From Amphirosellinia nigrospora (taxonomy: Eukaryota > Ascomycota > Sordariomycetes > Xylariales > Xylariaceae): a stretch of 64,000 bases of DNA. Every line of letters starts with the position of its first letter. Position 1 is the first letter of the stretch. The translations under genes were made by a program, and so were the position numbers. The stretch spans positions 615,501 to 679,500 of the forward strand of contig SCHM01000008.1 in assembly GCA_004123355.1 (NCBI GenBank), in the 5' to 3' direction. A model generated the notes under the pieces. It made no database searches. It was not told the DNA's origin and saw only the letters and a program-made list of their open reading frames with translations. Shown piece after piece: positions 12,006-23,433 of the stretch.

Positions 12006-13845
12006 CTTGCGCCGCTTAACAATAGATATCCCGAGCGAAAGGAGATGTTAAAATGAACAGGCTAGAGGAAAAGGATAAGAGAGGAAGGGAGCCAAAGCGT
12101 TATGTTGGCTCGAGTAATGCGGAATGGATGGTGGGAGGATGGATGGATGATGGGAGAGAGAGAAAAAGGCAGAAACAGTACGAGAGACAGGAATGCGGCG
12201 AGTTGATATTGAGAACAAAGTGACGAAGCTAGCTTGCTCCAAGTTGGGGAATTGGGAATTGCTGACACGCTGATTCGTGCACGGCGGCGTCGAACAAGGT
12301 CTTCGCTGAGGGATGAGCCGAGGTCGTCTGTAACACCCCGGAGTCTTGACGTCGAGTCTCGCCTTACCGAATTAGTCTACTGCGGATACCTACTGTACTT
12401 GAGGTACAGAGGTTAGGCTAGGTAAGTACCTACCTAAGGTCCCTATATGTAGGGAGCATGTTCAGTGGGTTTAGCGCTCGAAATACAGTGTATGTACCCC
12501 AACCCCAGACAGAACGTCTACAGGTACCTAAGCAAGACCCAGGTACCGAATTTGGCAAATTTCGAAGTGGCTAAGCTACATGTAGCACCACCTGCGCAGG
12601 GTCTACATTTCGCTTTAGCGTCTTTGCGGTCGGGTACTCGCTGACTCGAGGCGGCCTACTGCATATGCTACATCAACTTATTATTTTGTTAATTTTTCAA
12701 TTGTCCAGTTAAACAGGCCAGAAATCTTCAATACTCGTGTCACTTACAAGTAATAGCGTTAAGTATCTAAGATATCTTGTCGCATCGAATGTTGTCTTTG
12801 GGTTCAATGAAGTCAAACGGTACAAAATTGCCGAGGCTGTATCCAAACGCGGCCGAGTCAGCCGACAGTAACTACAAGTACCCGATAATAGGTACCCACT
12901 AAGTCATTCCATCCATATCTTAGGTACTGTAGTACTATGGAGGTACCCCAAGTTCCATTATATCTAACTCCAAGTTGGCGTTTCCTCTTGCTTGTATCTT
13001 GATCCTGACTTCGGATACCTTACCATCAAGCATGTTTGCATTAGCAGACGATTGAGTTAACCTTGCATATAACCAACCTTACGAGATGTCTATATACCTA
13101 GAGGTAAGTAGATCGATGTACGCCGACGTCTGCTACGGCCAATGATGATGCAGTATTTGTAAGCGGCACATGACTGTGTACGCTGGTATCGGCTCATTTA
13201 TCAATTATTTGAGGCTGCATCTTTGTTTGTTGTGTGTACTGCAACAATGACCAAAAAAGCATGTGAATACTATACCTACTTCCCAATAAAAGTTCTTCGA
13301 CCGCCCAGGTTCCCCGGAATCTCTAATACCAACATCCAGCACGACTTGTCATCTGACCACTACCTAATAAGCCTTAACTGTGGGGAAGGGGATTGCCTGA
13401 CTCTGGTTCTCCGAATTGGTCGTCTCGAGAATTAGCAGCTGATCCGTCTTGTTTTTTGAGCCGCTTATGTACAGTGTGCTTGCCTGGATGTAATTGGATG
13501 GCCTGCGCGGACCCATTGACATGTGAAAGTCCGTAAAATAAGTGATGACAACGAACTGGCAGTACGCGCTGCGATGGACAGCTGCCAAAACACGTGACCG
13601 AGTTGTCTTCAATACCTTACATGCAGCTACTCGTGCAACCGGCATTCGTGATAGAACATATACGAAGTAAGTAGGCAATATATACCTACTAAGTAGTCTA
13701 CACTGCTATGAATTGCAAATATAACCGACTTCCTATTTTCATAGCAAACTAAACTCCTCATTCCTTTCCGTCACTTTGAATAATGTAATAAAACGAGAGC
13801 AACCGACACTGGGATCTATCATGTCGCGGCAGTTCCACCAGCAGT
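12006..13845. other. promoter side of fumarate reductase; intergenic
   Basis: Just upstream of the fumarate reductase start, 12060-12190 is strongly pyrimidine-rich on the gene strand, a common feature of fungal promoters and 5' leaders. Further out (12370-13130) the DNA carries many copies of short TAGGTA/TACCTA words, several as the palindrome GGTACC. No coding signal was seen. Confidence 0.5.
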
Positions 13846-15305
13846 TCAACCAGCAGGATTTCCACCAGCGGGATTTCCACCAGCAGCCTTTAAAGCATCA
13901 GCCCTCAGTGCACGAAAATCGTGCCACGTCCTCATGCTTGTTTTAGCCTGCTTCTGTACGCATTTGAACACTGGACCGACTCTTGTTAGCACTTAGAGCG
14001 CGACCACGAGCACGATGATCTAATATCCCAAGACGGACAGTTGAGCTCCGAAAGAAAGCAATCTCTCGTCTCGTCTCAACAACAGATGACTACGTGACTT
14101 ACTTTCATGTGTATCCGACCATGCCACTCTCGCCACGGTCGCCGCTTCTTTAATATATCGGTAATCGCTTTTCGCGTGTGCTGCCGCTGCTAGCACGTCG
14201 CCGCCGCCAAGGTTCACGTCCATCCAGTAGGCACGCCACCGTCCATGGGTTGCCGACGCTTCCATTAATCTTCCCGAGTCCTTGTTAGTGCAAGCTATCC
14301 GGCATAGGCCATTGACTTGTACTTACGCCATTGCTAATTCTCTTGAACGGTACTTTTTCTCCTCGGGACTCGACGCCCCGTTGGCAATAACTCTCAGTAA
14401 ATCCACTCGAGTACGCATTTGGGTAGTCATTGTCTCATCAGTATCTCCATAGCTGATCTGTCGGACCATGCCCCCGTCAGTCCCAAGCGCTATATTCCGT
14501 GCTCGTTCGAGCGACGCTGTGTAGACGTCTAGCCCTGCGGTACACTTAGGACAATCACATATGAACCCCCACGATGCCATCGAGCTCTTCTGCCGCTCTG
14601 CCCTTGTGCTATAGTTACTTAAGTAACTAATCGTCAGCTCCTCTCCTTCTTGAATAAGACGGTTTGCCCGGCCAACCCAACGGTGTGGGTATGTATCGCA
14701 TTCGTACGTCACATTCGGGTCACACTATTACGTTCCAGCGTTAGCAAGGCCATCTAGATCTATCCGCGGATAGACAATGCCCAACTGGCCAAGCAAGAAT
14801 CTCCATCGAATAGATAGAAACAGGCAGCATAAAAAAAGAGGCGACTGTAGAGGATACTAACTGAATGGTTAAATCTAGACGCGTCGGGATACAATACAGA
14901 CGCTTCCAGTACCTCGGCCACCGTGTTAAAGGCGTTGCTCTCATACGCCATAATCAAATGCACATAATTATCCTTCTGCGCTTCGGTCAAAACTGTCCCA
15001 TCCGGTCTCGGCCTATCTAAGAGTGCTCTGTATTGACCCGCTGCGTTGTCGTGGTAGCTGGCGTAGAGTGCACCCCACTCTGCTTTCTCATCGAAACTCA
15101 AACGCTCATATAAGTCGATCAGAAGATTAAGTCTCGGCCATGCACCCTTGGTTTCGTAATAAGACATTTTAGTGTATGTGGCCAAAATTGTTTCGCCGGG
15201 TATTATTTCCCTTGTCGCAAAACAGCCCATGCCTCTCCCGCCTCCAGCGTCTCTCACCTCGAAAGGTTCGCCACTGCTCGCGACGTCTGAGATATCGGAA
15301 TCCAT
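13846..15305 (-). CDS. SET-domain protein with post-SET zinc motif
   Basis: Predicted SET-domain methyltransferase-like protein of about 377 residues in four exons: 14862-15305, 14327-14724, 14103-14269 and 13846-13970 (introns 137, 57 and 132 bases). The N-terminal part begins FEVRDAGGGRGMGCFATREI, the usual SET opening with a G-x-G turn. The hallmark RFNHSCDPNVTYE spans the first splice junction (NHS and PN residues contact S-adenosylmethionine). EELTISYL and the post-SET cysteines CDCPKC follow. The middle of the domain carries an insertion, as in SMYD/SET5-like proteins. The last exon ends with GGNPAGGNPAG before the stop. The first two exons are well supported; the third and fourth rest on splice sites and branch sequences (CACTAAC, GCTAAC) and are less sure. 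No frame breaks are needed. The substrate cannot be told from sequence; histone or non-histone lysine are both possible. Confidence 0.85.
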
Positions 15306-15827
15306 AATCTACGCTTTCCGCTAGACTATAGTGAAAATCGGTCTTATAGTGTAGGGATATGGAAACTAGAAAACGAGATACGAAATGTGCTAGGACCGAG
15401 TTTCTAACGTAACCTAGCATCTCTATCCAATACTGATCGGGCTGACGACACTCAATGTCCATGTACGAAAAGCGGATAAAGAAACGAGTCAAATTTGGGC
15501 CATACATAGGGTTACCGGAAACGGCCCCGAGCCCTTAATACCGTCCCCCGGGCTACTTTTGCAAAATCTATGTTAATGCGACTTTGCAACATCACCAATG
15601 CGCTACCATGTATTTTGCTTTGTCTCGAGGACGTCTTAGGCCGAAACCGGTCAGTGCTTTGAGGCCTTTGTAGTTGTATCATAATTTTATTCGCTTTGTT
15701 GTGTCGGTTACTTGGCTACCCATATTTTGTGCCTTGTTTTGTCATTTCTAGAAATCTAGGTGTCCAAGGCTTCTGTTTCGAATAACACCTAATTGACTGC
15801 TTTAGTCACAGACTGCAAATTGGTATC
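15306..15827. promoter_or_regulatory. divergent promoter region
   Basis: This 522-base interval separates the divergently transcribed SET-domain gene and the low-complexity protein gene, so both promoters must lie here or overlap it. No clear TATA box or repeated operator is visible. An open frame on the minus strand at 15169-15507 is an antisense extension of the SET first exon in another frame and is not counted. Confidence 0.45.
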
Positions 15828-18742
15828 ATGGCGGTTCAAGCTCCGAAATCATCTCAAGAGAGGTTGGACGAGCTGACTGGCCGTGTCGATACCCTCGAGG
15901 CTGCGTTTCAAGCGCAGTTTCAAGGATGGACCCAAGCTAACCAACCGAATGCCGCACGATATTTCTTATGGGGGTACACGGAGACGATCCAGTTGATGGA
16001 GCTTATCAGAGCTGAGAATTATAAGAGCGACGTCGGCCCGAGCCTCAGAGCGGATTCAGACGGGCTTTTCCAACGAGTTATCAGACTCCTCCCTGAGGCG
16101 GTTGCGTATGTCAAAGTAGCGAGATCGCAGATTACGCGAGTGCACAAGGAACTATTAAGAAATGTGCACCGTATCAATAATACCCCTGATATTAACAACG
16201 AAGGTTTCAACTTGCACCAGATAAGAATGGGTAACGCAATAAGACAGTTCCGTCCATTTAATCGAGCAGCTTGGAAAAAGGCCGGAAGAGACCTGAAGCC
16301 GAACGCCGATTTCGAACGTGTATACCAGGATTTCATTAGCATAAAAAGGTCTCCGCGAATCGCGCAAACCTGTCACGAGATGTACGCTCGCGAATCATGG
16401 CTACTGTTACAGGCTGCGATGGAGGAGCTTGACATCCCGGGGATCGAAGTCCTACCCGATGACAATTTCTTCGATAATGACACTCGATGGACGTTTGTTG
16501 ACTACCCTTACGGCAGCGACGAGTTCTTCTACGGGAAGAATGGTCGACCGGGAATGCTTACCCTCAAGAATAGGTTAGGAGGACACCTTGGTAGCGCCGA
16601 CAGGGCACGAATTGACAAAGAAAAAGGGGACGTGCCCGCCCAGGCCAAGGCAATGATGGGAGGGGCGGTCCAATCAAGTATCAAGCAAGAGGGAAGACGA
16701 ACAAGAAGAAGGAACAGGAGAAGAAGGAGAAGGAGAAGGAGAAGAAGAAGGAGAAGGAGGAGAAGGAGAATGAGAGAAGAAGGAGAAGAAAGAGGAGAAG
16801 GAGAAGGAGAAGAAGGAAAAGGAAAAGGAGAAGGAGAAGAAGAAGGAGAAGAAGCAAAACTCAAAGAAGAACAAGAATAATCCAATCGACGAGACCGGCC
16901 CAGACCCGAAGAAGCAGAAGACCGGGTCGGGAGGGTACACTATGAACATAGTGAACGCCGTGGCCGACGTCGAGGACTGCCTTCGCGCCGGCAGATCCAT
17001 GGATACGTGGGAGGCCAATGTCAACCGACCAGGGGTGGATCGGCTCGTGACGCCGACCGTGGACATAATCCGGCAGACACTGGTCTCATACGGCGAGGAA
17101 ATACAGCTCATCATCGACGAGGTCTACAAGAAACGTTTCCGCGCGCCGTTCAGCCAGGCCAAGCTCCCGCAGACGGCGATGGACCGCAGGGAGTGGCTGT
17201 CCCGTGCAAAGAGGGATCTCGTATCTGCGCACGCGGGCGTGCACAGCCTCATCGATTCGGTGACTACGCCGGCCAAGGCGAAGGCGCTACGTCTCGCTGC
17301 GTACAAACTCAAATTTGTGCGCACCATGTACACCGTCGGGCTGTTATCTGGTGACCCCGTTGCGTCGGCCAAGGAGATCAAGGAAGGTCTCATCGGACGC
17401 CTCGATGATTGGATCTTGTACGAACAGGCGTGGAATGCGGCGGAAGAGCTCGTCATGGGACGGCCGGGTCTCAGGCAGGACACATATGATAATCTCAGCG
17501 CCCAGGTCGACGAGCGGGAGGCGAATATCAGGCGGTGGAAGAAGATGCGGGCTGAGGTTGAGAAAGGGTCTATGACTGGAGGGAAGACTAAACCTCCTGG
17601 GCTTGAGATGTTCTTGCCGAAAAAGACGAAGAAGACGAAGACGAAGACGAAGACGAAGACGAAGACAAAGAAGACAAAGAAGACGAAGAAGGCCCTTTTT
17701 TCACCTCCAGACAGCTCTGATCATTCAGACAGCTCCGATGATGAAGTGAAGCAGGAGCAGGACGGCGAGGAAAATCAGTCGAAGGAGGGGATGTCTGAGT
17801 ACGGGGAGAGCGAGTTTAACTACAACGACGAGGATGACGAAGATGTTGCAGATGAAGATGAAGATGAAGAAGATGAAGATGACGATGATGACGACGACGA
17901 CGACGACGACAATGGTGGCGGCGGCGGCGGTGGTGGTGGTGGAGACAAGGAGTCTGTAGACGAGGAGTCGGGGCAGTCAGGGCATTCAACGCCTTCGACA
18001 CCTTCAACACCTTCGGCACCTTCAACACCTTCGGCACCTTCAACACCTTCGGCACCTTCAATACCTTCGGCACCTTCAATACCTTCAGAGGAATCAGAGC
18101 TATCGGATCACACGTTGAACTCGAAAACCTTGAAAGCCTCGAAAGCCTCGAAGGCCCCAACGGTCTCAGTTCACTCAGGTGTGGCGGGCCATTTCGAGGT
18201 GATTGATACTGAGGTCGCAGAGTACTACAAACCAGGCGGCACGGAGATAGCGAACTATTTTAAGGTCGAGGATGACTTAGTGAAGGACAAGGATTCGGTT
18301 ACAGACTATTACAAGGTCGGGATGGCACTGGGGAGGTGGCGCAGTATTACGAGTTGATAGAGACGGAGAAGGCTAACTACTACAAGTTCCCTGAAGAGAA
18401 GGTCGATTACGGCCAGGACGTCTCGTTCCAAGACATCAACAACGGCTGGGTCCTCCTATCTAACATACTGCGCCCGTGCATGAAGCTGCCCGACGCCAGC
18501 ACCTACGTGCTCGACTGGCGGGAGGAGAGGCGGCGGCGCAATTATTTCAGGGCCGTCGCGAAAGCCCAGCTGGCTGGCGAGCCGCTGCCCCGTGGAATCA
18601 CCGTCGCATCATAGATATCTTCCAGGCCGGCGGTCCTCCTAACTACCACAATCTCCCCACCAAGACCGCCTGGGACCGGCTCCAGTATATAATCGTTATG
18701 ACGTACTGGCGGTTTTACCAACTGCGGTTAATGGAGCCATGA
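15828..18742 (+). CDS. uncharacterised multi-repeat, charge-segregated protein
   Basis: I do not recognise this protein. Read as one gene it is about 970 residues. The order is: an N-terminal helical region starting with the heptad-like ERLDELTGRVDTLEAAFQAQ (to about 16660); a Lys/Glu-rich tract of about 75 residues (16690-16890); a second helical region (16942-17600); a run of Lys-Thr repeats (17620-17690); a Ser/Asp patch and long Asp/Glu tract (17700-17910); ten glycines; repeated TPSTPSAPS units (17990-18090); five YY/YF-containing repeats (18205-18385); and a C-terminal globular end with DINNGWVLLSNILRP and a basic WREERRRRNYFRA segment. The two halves lie in different frames joined through the Lys/Glu tract. 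Further breaks near 18322 and 18597 read through if one G is restored. Alternatively 15828-16880 and 16942-18742 could be two genes, but the K-rich frame upstream of 16942 is open and argues for one. There is no signal peptide or membrane segment; a nuclear or scaffold role is only a guess. Confidence 0.65.
16690..16890 (+). repeat. purine-only microsatellite tract (GAA/GAG/AAG)
   Basis: Nearly uninterrupted A/G sequence inside the uncharacterised coding region. Depending on frame it reads as Lys/Glu, Arg or Glu/Gly runs. The Lys/Glu frame connects best with the sequence on both sides. Such tracts change length easily and are also prone to sequencing error. Confidence 0.8.
17990..18090 (+). 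repeat. in-frame Thr/Ala-Pro-Ser repeat
   Basis: Repeats of the 9-base word CCTTCAACA/CCTTCGGCA encode (S-T/A-P)n. They lie between an acidic-glycine tract and the YYK repeats of the uncharacterised protein, and likely form a flexible, O-glycosylatable or phosphorylatable linker. Confidence 0.75.
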
Positions 18743-19550
18743 TGGATGAAAGCCAGTGTGGCGGGTTCAATTAGGCTTTTCTATGCTAGGTGTGGTTGTA
18801 TTGTTCATTATGTTGGACTAGCAATGTTGGTGAATGTAAGGCTATGATGTTGTGAAGCCCTCGACCAAAAGGAGGTAGATTATCTCGTTGTTGGCAATAT
18901 GACATCAGGATGTGGAGGCGTCGTTGGCTGGGTCTTCTTGTTGTATTAATCTCTGGATTGCGATCTGTAGTTGTTCCCAGTCACGTTGGCTAGTATAAAT
19001 GGAAGCAATATGAATAAAAACATGCCTCGCCAAGGTCCAGGTTGACAGCTAGATAGCAACCTAAGCTTTGTGATTCGAGTGCGGATAGATGCGGTATTAG
19101 TGGGTACTCATGTGCGTAAGATACGGCTTCTTTAATACTTCTGACTTATTGGCTATCGTGAGAACCTGCGCACTACAGGTATCGTGGCGTCGTTGCTTAT
19201 AGAAATCATCATCCCTCGCGTAGCTTTACTATTATTGATAAGCAATGAACTTTCTTGAAATCTTTTCTAACTCATCGCCTCTATATTTTTACGTTTCTTT
19301 ATGTCTCTCAATATTTGAAGAATTGAAGGGAAATATTATTGACTTGAAGATGAAGTTGTCGTGCGTGGTTTCAGGGGTAATCGACGTCAGAAAAGGGGCA
19401 GTACATGGTCCTCAGCCGCCAGCTGGCGACACTTGTCTCTCAGCCGCAAATAGTCTCACAGTGATGTCATCCCAGACGACATGCGACTTCCAAGTATCAC
19501 ACTCAATAACGCGACACACATACGACAGCAATCATTTCTATGCCACCAAA
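18743..19550. other. intergenic, no supported gene
   Basis: This is the 3' flank of the low-complexity gene and the promoter side of the FAS1 gene, which point the same way. An open frame from 19245 only becomes meaningful at the signal peptide starting at 19551. No repeat or RNA gene was recognised. Confidence 0.5.
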
Positions 19551-20249
19551 ATGAGGCTCTCATCAACATCCCTACTTCAAATACTAGTGGCATCAACAAC
19601 CGCCCAACTTCTAGCGTTACCAAAGCTCTTCACGCACGACACAGACAGCCAAACCCCCTCATCATGGACCCCGTCGGCCCCGCCATGCCGCCATCATCAT
19701 CAAAGGAACCCGCGGAACAACCACCCACGCAGGGCGGCGTGCTGATATCGGACGTCATGGGCCGGGACCGGAGCTTCAATGTCTTCGCCTCCACCGCGCG
19801 CGACGTCGAGTCGATAGCGAGACGGCTGGACGACGGCGCCAAGAACAGCACCGTCCTCGCACCCTCAACTCGGCCATCGAGAAACTCCCGGGCAAGCCGT
19901 GGGAGGACCCGGGCGACTACAACGCCCTCGGTGCCACCGCGTACGACGGCGACGACGGGCAGCAGCGCGCCAGGCGGAATATCCGCCGCTTTGTCGAGGC
20001 CCATGTCGTGCCCGCCAGCCCCTGGCGCAGGGCGAGAAGACGCGGTCGCTGCTGGATGGCGATCGCGAGATATGGTGGGAGAAGAAGGATGGGAAGATGA
20101 CGGTAAGTCTTTGGCGTTTGAGATGGGGTGGCGTGTCCTTACTTACGGTGTTATAGCTCCAGCCTGATGGGATCGAGATCCAGAGTGTTGCGAGCCGGGT
20201 GGGGAATGGCGAGGTTTGGGTTATCAAAGCGGTGCGCAACTATTCGTAG
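19551..20249 (+). CDS. FAS1 (fasciclin)-domain secreted protein
   Basis: Protein of about 215 residues beginning MRLSSTSLLQILVASTTAQL, a clear signal peptide. A FAS1 domain follows: ISDVMGRDRSFNVFASTARDVE, then the H1-box-like NSTVLAPLNSAIEKL, the insert KPWEDPGDYNALG and the H2-like RRFVEAHVVPASPW, ending GNGEVWVIKAVRNYS. FAS1 proteins mediate cell adhesion; this short single-domain form is conserved across filamentous ascomycetes and is probably vacuolar or cell-surface. One intron lies at 20103-20156 after WWEKKDGKMT. Three breaks (near 19655, 19862 and 20022) fit loss of one C or G in a run. The start at 19551 is chosen because it opens directly into the signal peptide. The function is not known in detail. 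Confidence 0.8.
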
Positions 20250-23200
20250 GCGCGGCTTATGATGTGGTGTAGGTGTCAGATGCGGATTTCGAGATTGTCT
20301 TTGCGATACCCTATTGGAATAAATCTTGTCGATGACCTTTCGACGTCTCTTTTATTATAGTACTTGTACATAATACTCATTTATAGACTATCTTTGATTA
20401 CATCGGCTTGATGCGAGGGGATTCCCTTATATGCGCCGGCGTGCTCGCTGTCCCCATCTTAGCATTAATCTATCAGCCGTGGCTTCTGCCGCCTCTGGAA
20501 CACCGACGTAATAAAGGAGGACAGGGACCACTATGCTAGCATTATTAGCCGTCAATATTTCCCAGACCAAATGTTATTATATAGCTATTATACCGAATAT
20601 TAGGTGTCCGCCTTGGCTCTCGTTTCTTAGTATTACAACTAAAAAGGGCAGTTAAACCAGCCATCCAGGTCCCAGCCGCTCCATAATTGAAAAAAGCTAC
20701 GGTCTACAAATAGTTGCCTGGCAGATGTCACAGGTCAAATGGAGGTGAGGGTGAGGGAGAAGCCTCGTCACGTCTGCAGACCTAGCATGCAAAATACAAG
20801 GCGTAATACGGGAGGTTAACCCTGTAGAGCAGGCCTGTATTGACAATATGACTTCAATATAGGGCTATATCCTCCTGCCCATTCGAGCAGAGATGGATAC
20901 ACACCTTATAGGGGCAGGAAGGTACTGCCGAGAATTTGAACCATTATGTTGAGCATCCAGTCTTATTCATATCTTATGCTCCCGCTTCTTCCAATCGATT
21001 CTATTCTTATCCTTTGATTATGATGTTTCCACTCGACGTATATAGACTTGACTTGGCCAAGATGCACGTTTGTGAGTAGCAGCGCCTTAAGCAGCGAATT
21101 CCTCTGCTCTAGAAGAGCAATGTGGGTGAGTCTGGTAGGCGCTACTACTGCCGCTGTGATCGCATGGAATAAGAAATATACCGATGGTCGTCTCCCCGAC
21201 TATGGTAGACAGCACCGAAATGCAGGTCTAATTTCAGCCAACAATCTTCCAGGGAGTCAAGGGGCTGTGAAGGTCTTGTACTCAGTATCGCTCCCTTGAA
21301 GTAAGAGATCTCCAGTCTATGTAGTCGATGTCTCCTTACTTCCTCGCTTTCGTATAGCTGTCTCGGGGGTCAGGAAATACACGGGTAACTGGATAGCTGA
21401 TGTCTCAGGTTCGCGCCCCAGTTTCTTAGTACGTATGGCACCGATAGGTAACCGGACCATCGAGTAGTTTTGGGGTGGTGTTGGTACTGCCGTTTCTGTT
21501 TTGCTGCTTCTGCATTAGTATGCTAGTGTGGGCCAAGAAAGGAACCAGAGAGTGTGTCTGCTAGGTAGAATATTGTTGTCTATGGGCGGCTACTGATTCA
21601 AAGGGTTTCCAAACAACTGCATGACCCAAAGCTTTCCATTTGGGTAATATAGTACTTCGGGTCTGCCACAGTTCTCCCAGAGAGCACGAAGGAGAAGATA
21701 CTGGCGGTCGTCGAAGTAGGAGCCCGAGCGATGTAAGTAATCATCGTGGATAGACAGGTTTTGTGGACAAAGTATCTCGATGAGTCTCCTGGCTTCATGG
21801 TATCTCCTGTAATGGAGCCGGTGAGTGCATCGCAAGAGTTGGCCCTCATCCTGACGGTGCAGAGCAGGCTGGCAAAATGACAAGCTTAGTGAATTATAAG
21901 GTTGATTGTTCTCGTGAAGTACACCGTCTAGCCAGGTCTTTATCTTATGAAGTTATTGGACCCTTGGCAATTGCATCAGGGGTAGCCACAGAGTTTAAGT
22001 AAGTCGATCCCAAGACAACCTGAACTTGCACTGTCCCGCCCATCTGTCATTCTCTAAGTGGTTTCAAGAAATTTAATCGTAGTACTGTACAAGAACACGA
22101 CCGTGTTTATCAAGCTACAACTAATCTTGTAAATAATTCCTAATCGCTGTGTGCCTCATAAGGCTGTAGGCAAGGAGCAGACGAACCGGATTGGGTGTTG
22201 TGATGGGAGTTTGGCGGTAGCATTTAGCTCTTGTGATGTCGGTAATCAAGCTGGCATAGTTACAAGTAAGGGGGCTTGGTAGGCTTGTTTGATGTAAAGA
22301 ATTAAATCCTCAATAGTTGGATTGTCTTTCTACTATAATCTCTGTCACACCTTGATATGAAAGGGATGTGAAAGGAACAGAACTTCAATACACTCTCGTC
22401 GCTAGTATTGTCTACGTAATTTATTAGTCACGACAAGATTACCTAAGCTTCCATCTTTGCAAGATAAAGTTGACAAGAAGGTTGGCAAAATTCATTGCAG
22501 ATTTTGTTGGCTTGTAGTATAAACAACATCCCAAGAATAACCCACGCCAGAAAATTAGGGCCAGGAAATTACAATTTACGTCGTCAAGAGCTTTTATTGG
22601 CTCAGCCTTGAGATCAAGGAAGCCCTGAGACACTCATGAATAGCCAAGGCGAGCCTTGTTCGAATAAGTAACCGTACTAGACGAGAAACATTCGGCGTCG
22701 AGCAATATGGTACAGCACAAGATTGGCTCGGGCTTGGCAAGAATCACGTACTAACCTGTTTCAGAAAAAGGGCAACAGACTAGCCCGAGACAAACAAGAC
22801 AAACAGAACAAGGCAAAGCCGAGAGCGGTGGGAAGCGAGGGATGATGATGAAGAAGTGGGCTGGTGCCGAGTTCTGCCGTGTCTGACCGCCCGGGCGGGC
22901 TTATCAACAGCCTATCGGCAGCGCCCGAACCCCGGCCCTACCCATTTCTGCCAGGCCTTATCGCCTTTATCGCCTTATCGGGCTTATCGTTGGGGTGCCT
23001 CAGGAGATGCCGTGGTCTGGGATCCGCGTGCGACAAGCTCTCTCAACTGCGCTGGCCTGATGTCCTCATTTTTCCCGAGCTCTCATCGTCGCCATCCCTC
23101 GTTTATACCCCGTCTGTGAAACCTATGCGCCTCCTTCGTCCAACCCTCCGTCCAAAAACCCTATCTTCCATGTAGAAAGTGAGTCAAGCAGTGCAGCGAC

Positions 23201-23433
23201 CTTTTCTTTGGGCGCTTCTTGTTGTCCTTTGTTGCTGAGTGGTGTCGCCGTTACGCTGCGATTTCGCGCGACCGACCGACATCGTCGTCGTAACTTGGTT
23301 TCAGCCTCGTCAACATGCCCCTTAACGTCATCAACCGTACCGCTCCCGACCCGATTTTCATAGCGACGATATGTGTGAAGGTTGAGCTTGTGCTAACTCT
23401 TGTCCGTGGCCAGTTCGTCGACGGCGAGGAGCA
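20250..23433. other. intergenic, mostly without genes
   Basis: A 3.2-kb interval between the FAS1 gene and SIN3. One minus-strand open stretch at 21590-21960 is listed separately as a possible exon. The 300 bases before the SIN3 start (23120-23430) are CG- and CT-rich and likely hold its promoter and 5' leader. Nothing else could be supported. Confidence 0.5.
21590..21960 (-). CDS. possible exon of a hypothetical protein
   Basis: An open stretch of about 120 codons on the minus strand reads as well-mixed protein (IKTWLDGVLHENNQPYNS, then YHEARRLIEIL, DDRQYLLLRALWENC and ending KLWVMQLFGNPLNQ before the stop). It is stopped upstream near 21960, so a start would need an upstream exon. No family is recognised and nothing on the other strand competes. 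It could equally be a gene remnant or chance. Confidence 0.25.

Noticed and set aside
13821-13949. Short Gln/Phe/His-rich plus-strand frame (MSRQFHQQFNQQ...)
   Set aside because: It comes from the GNPAG-coding repeat of the SET gene read in antisense; only 42 codons.
16529-17114. Long minus-strand frames rich in Ser/Pro/Phe/Leu
   Set aside because: They are the reverse complement of the purine-only coding tract and carry no independent signal.
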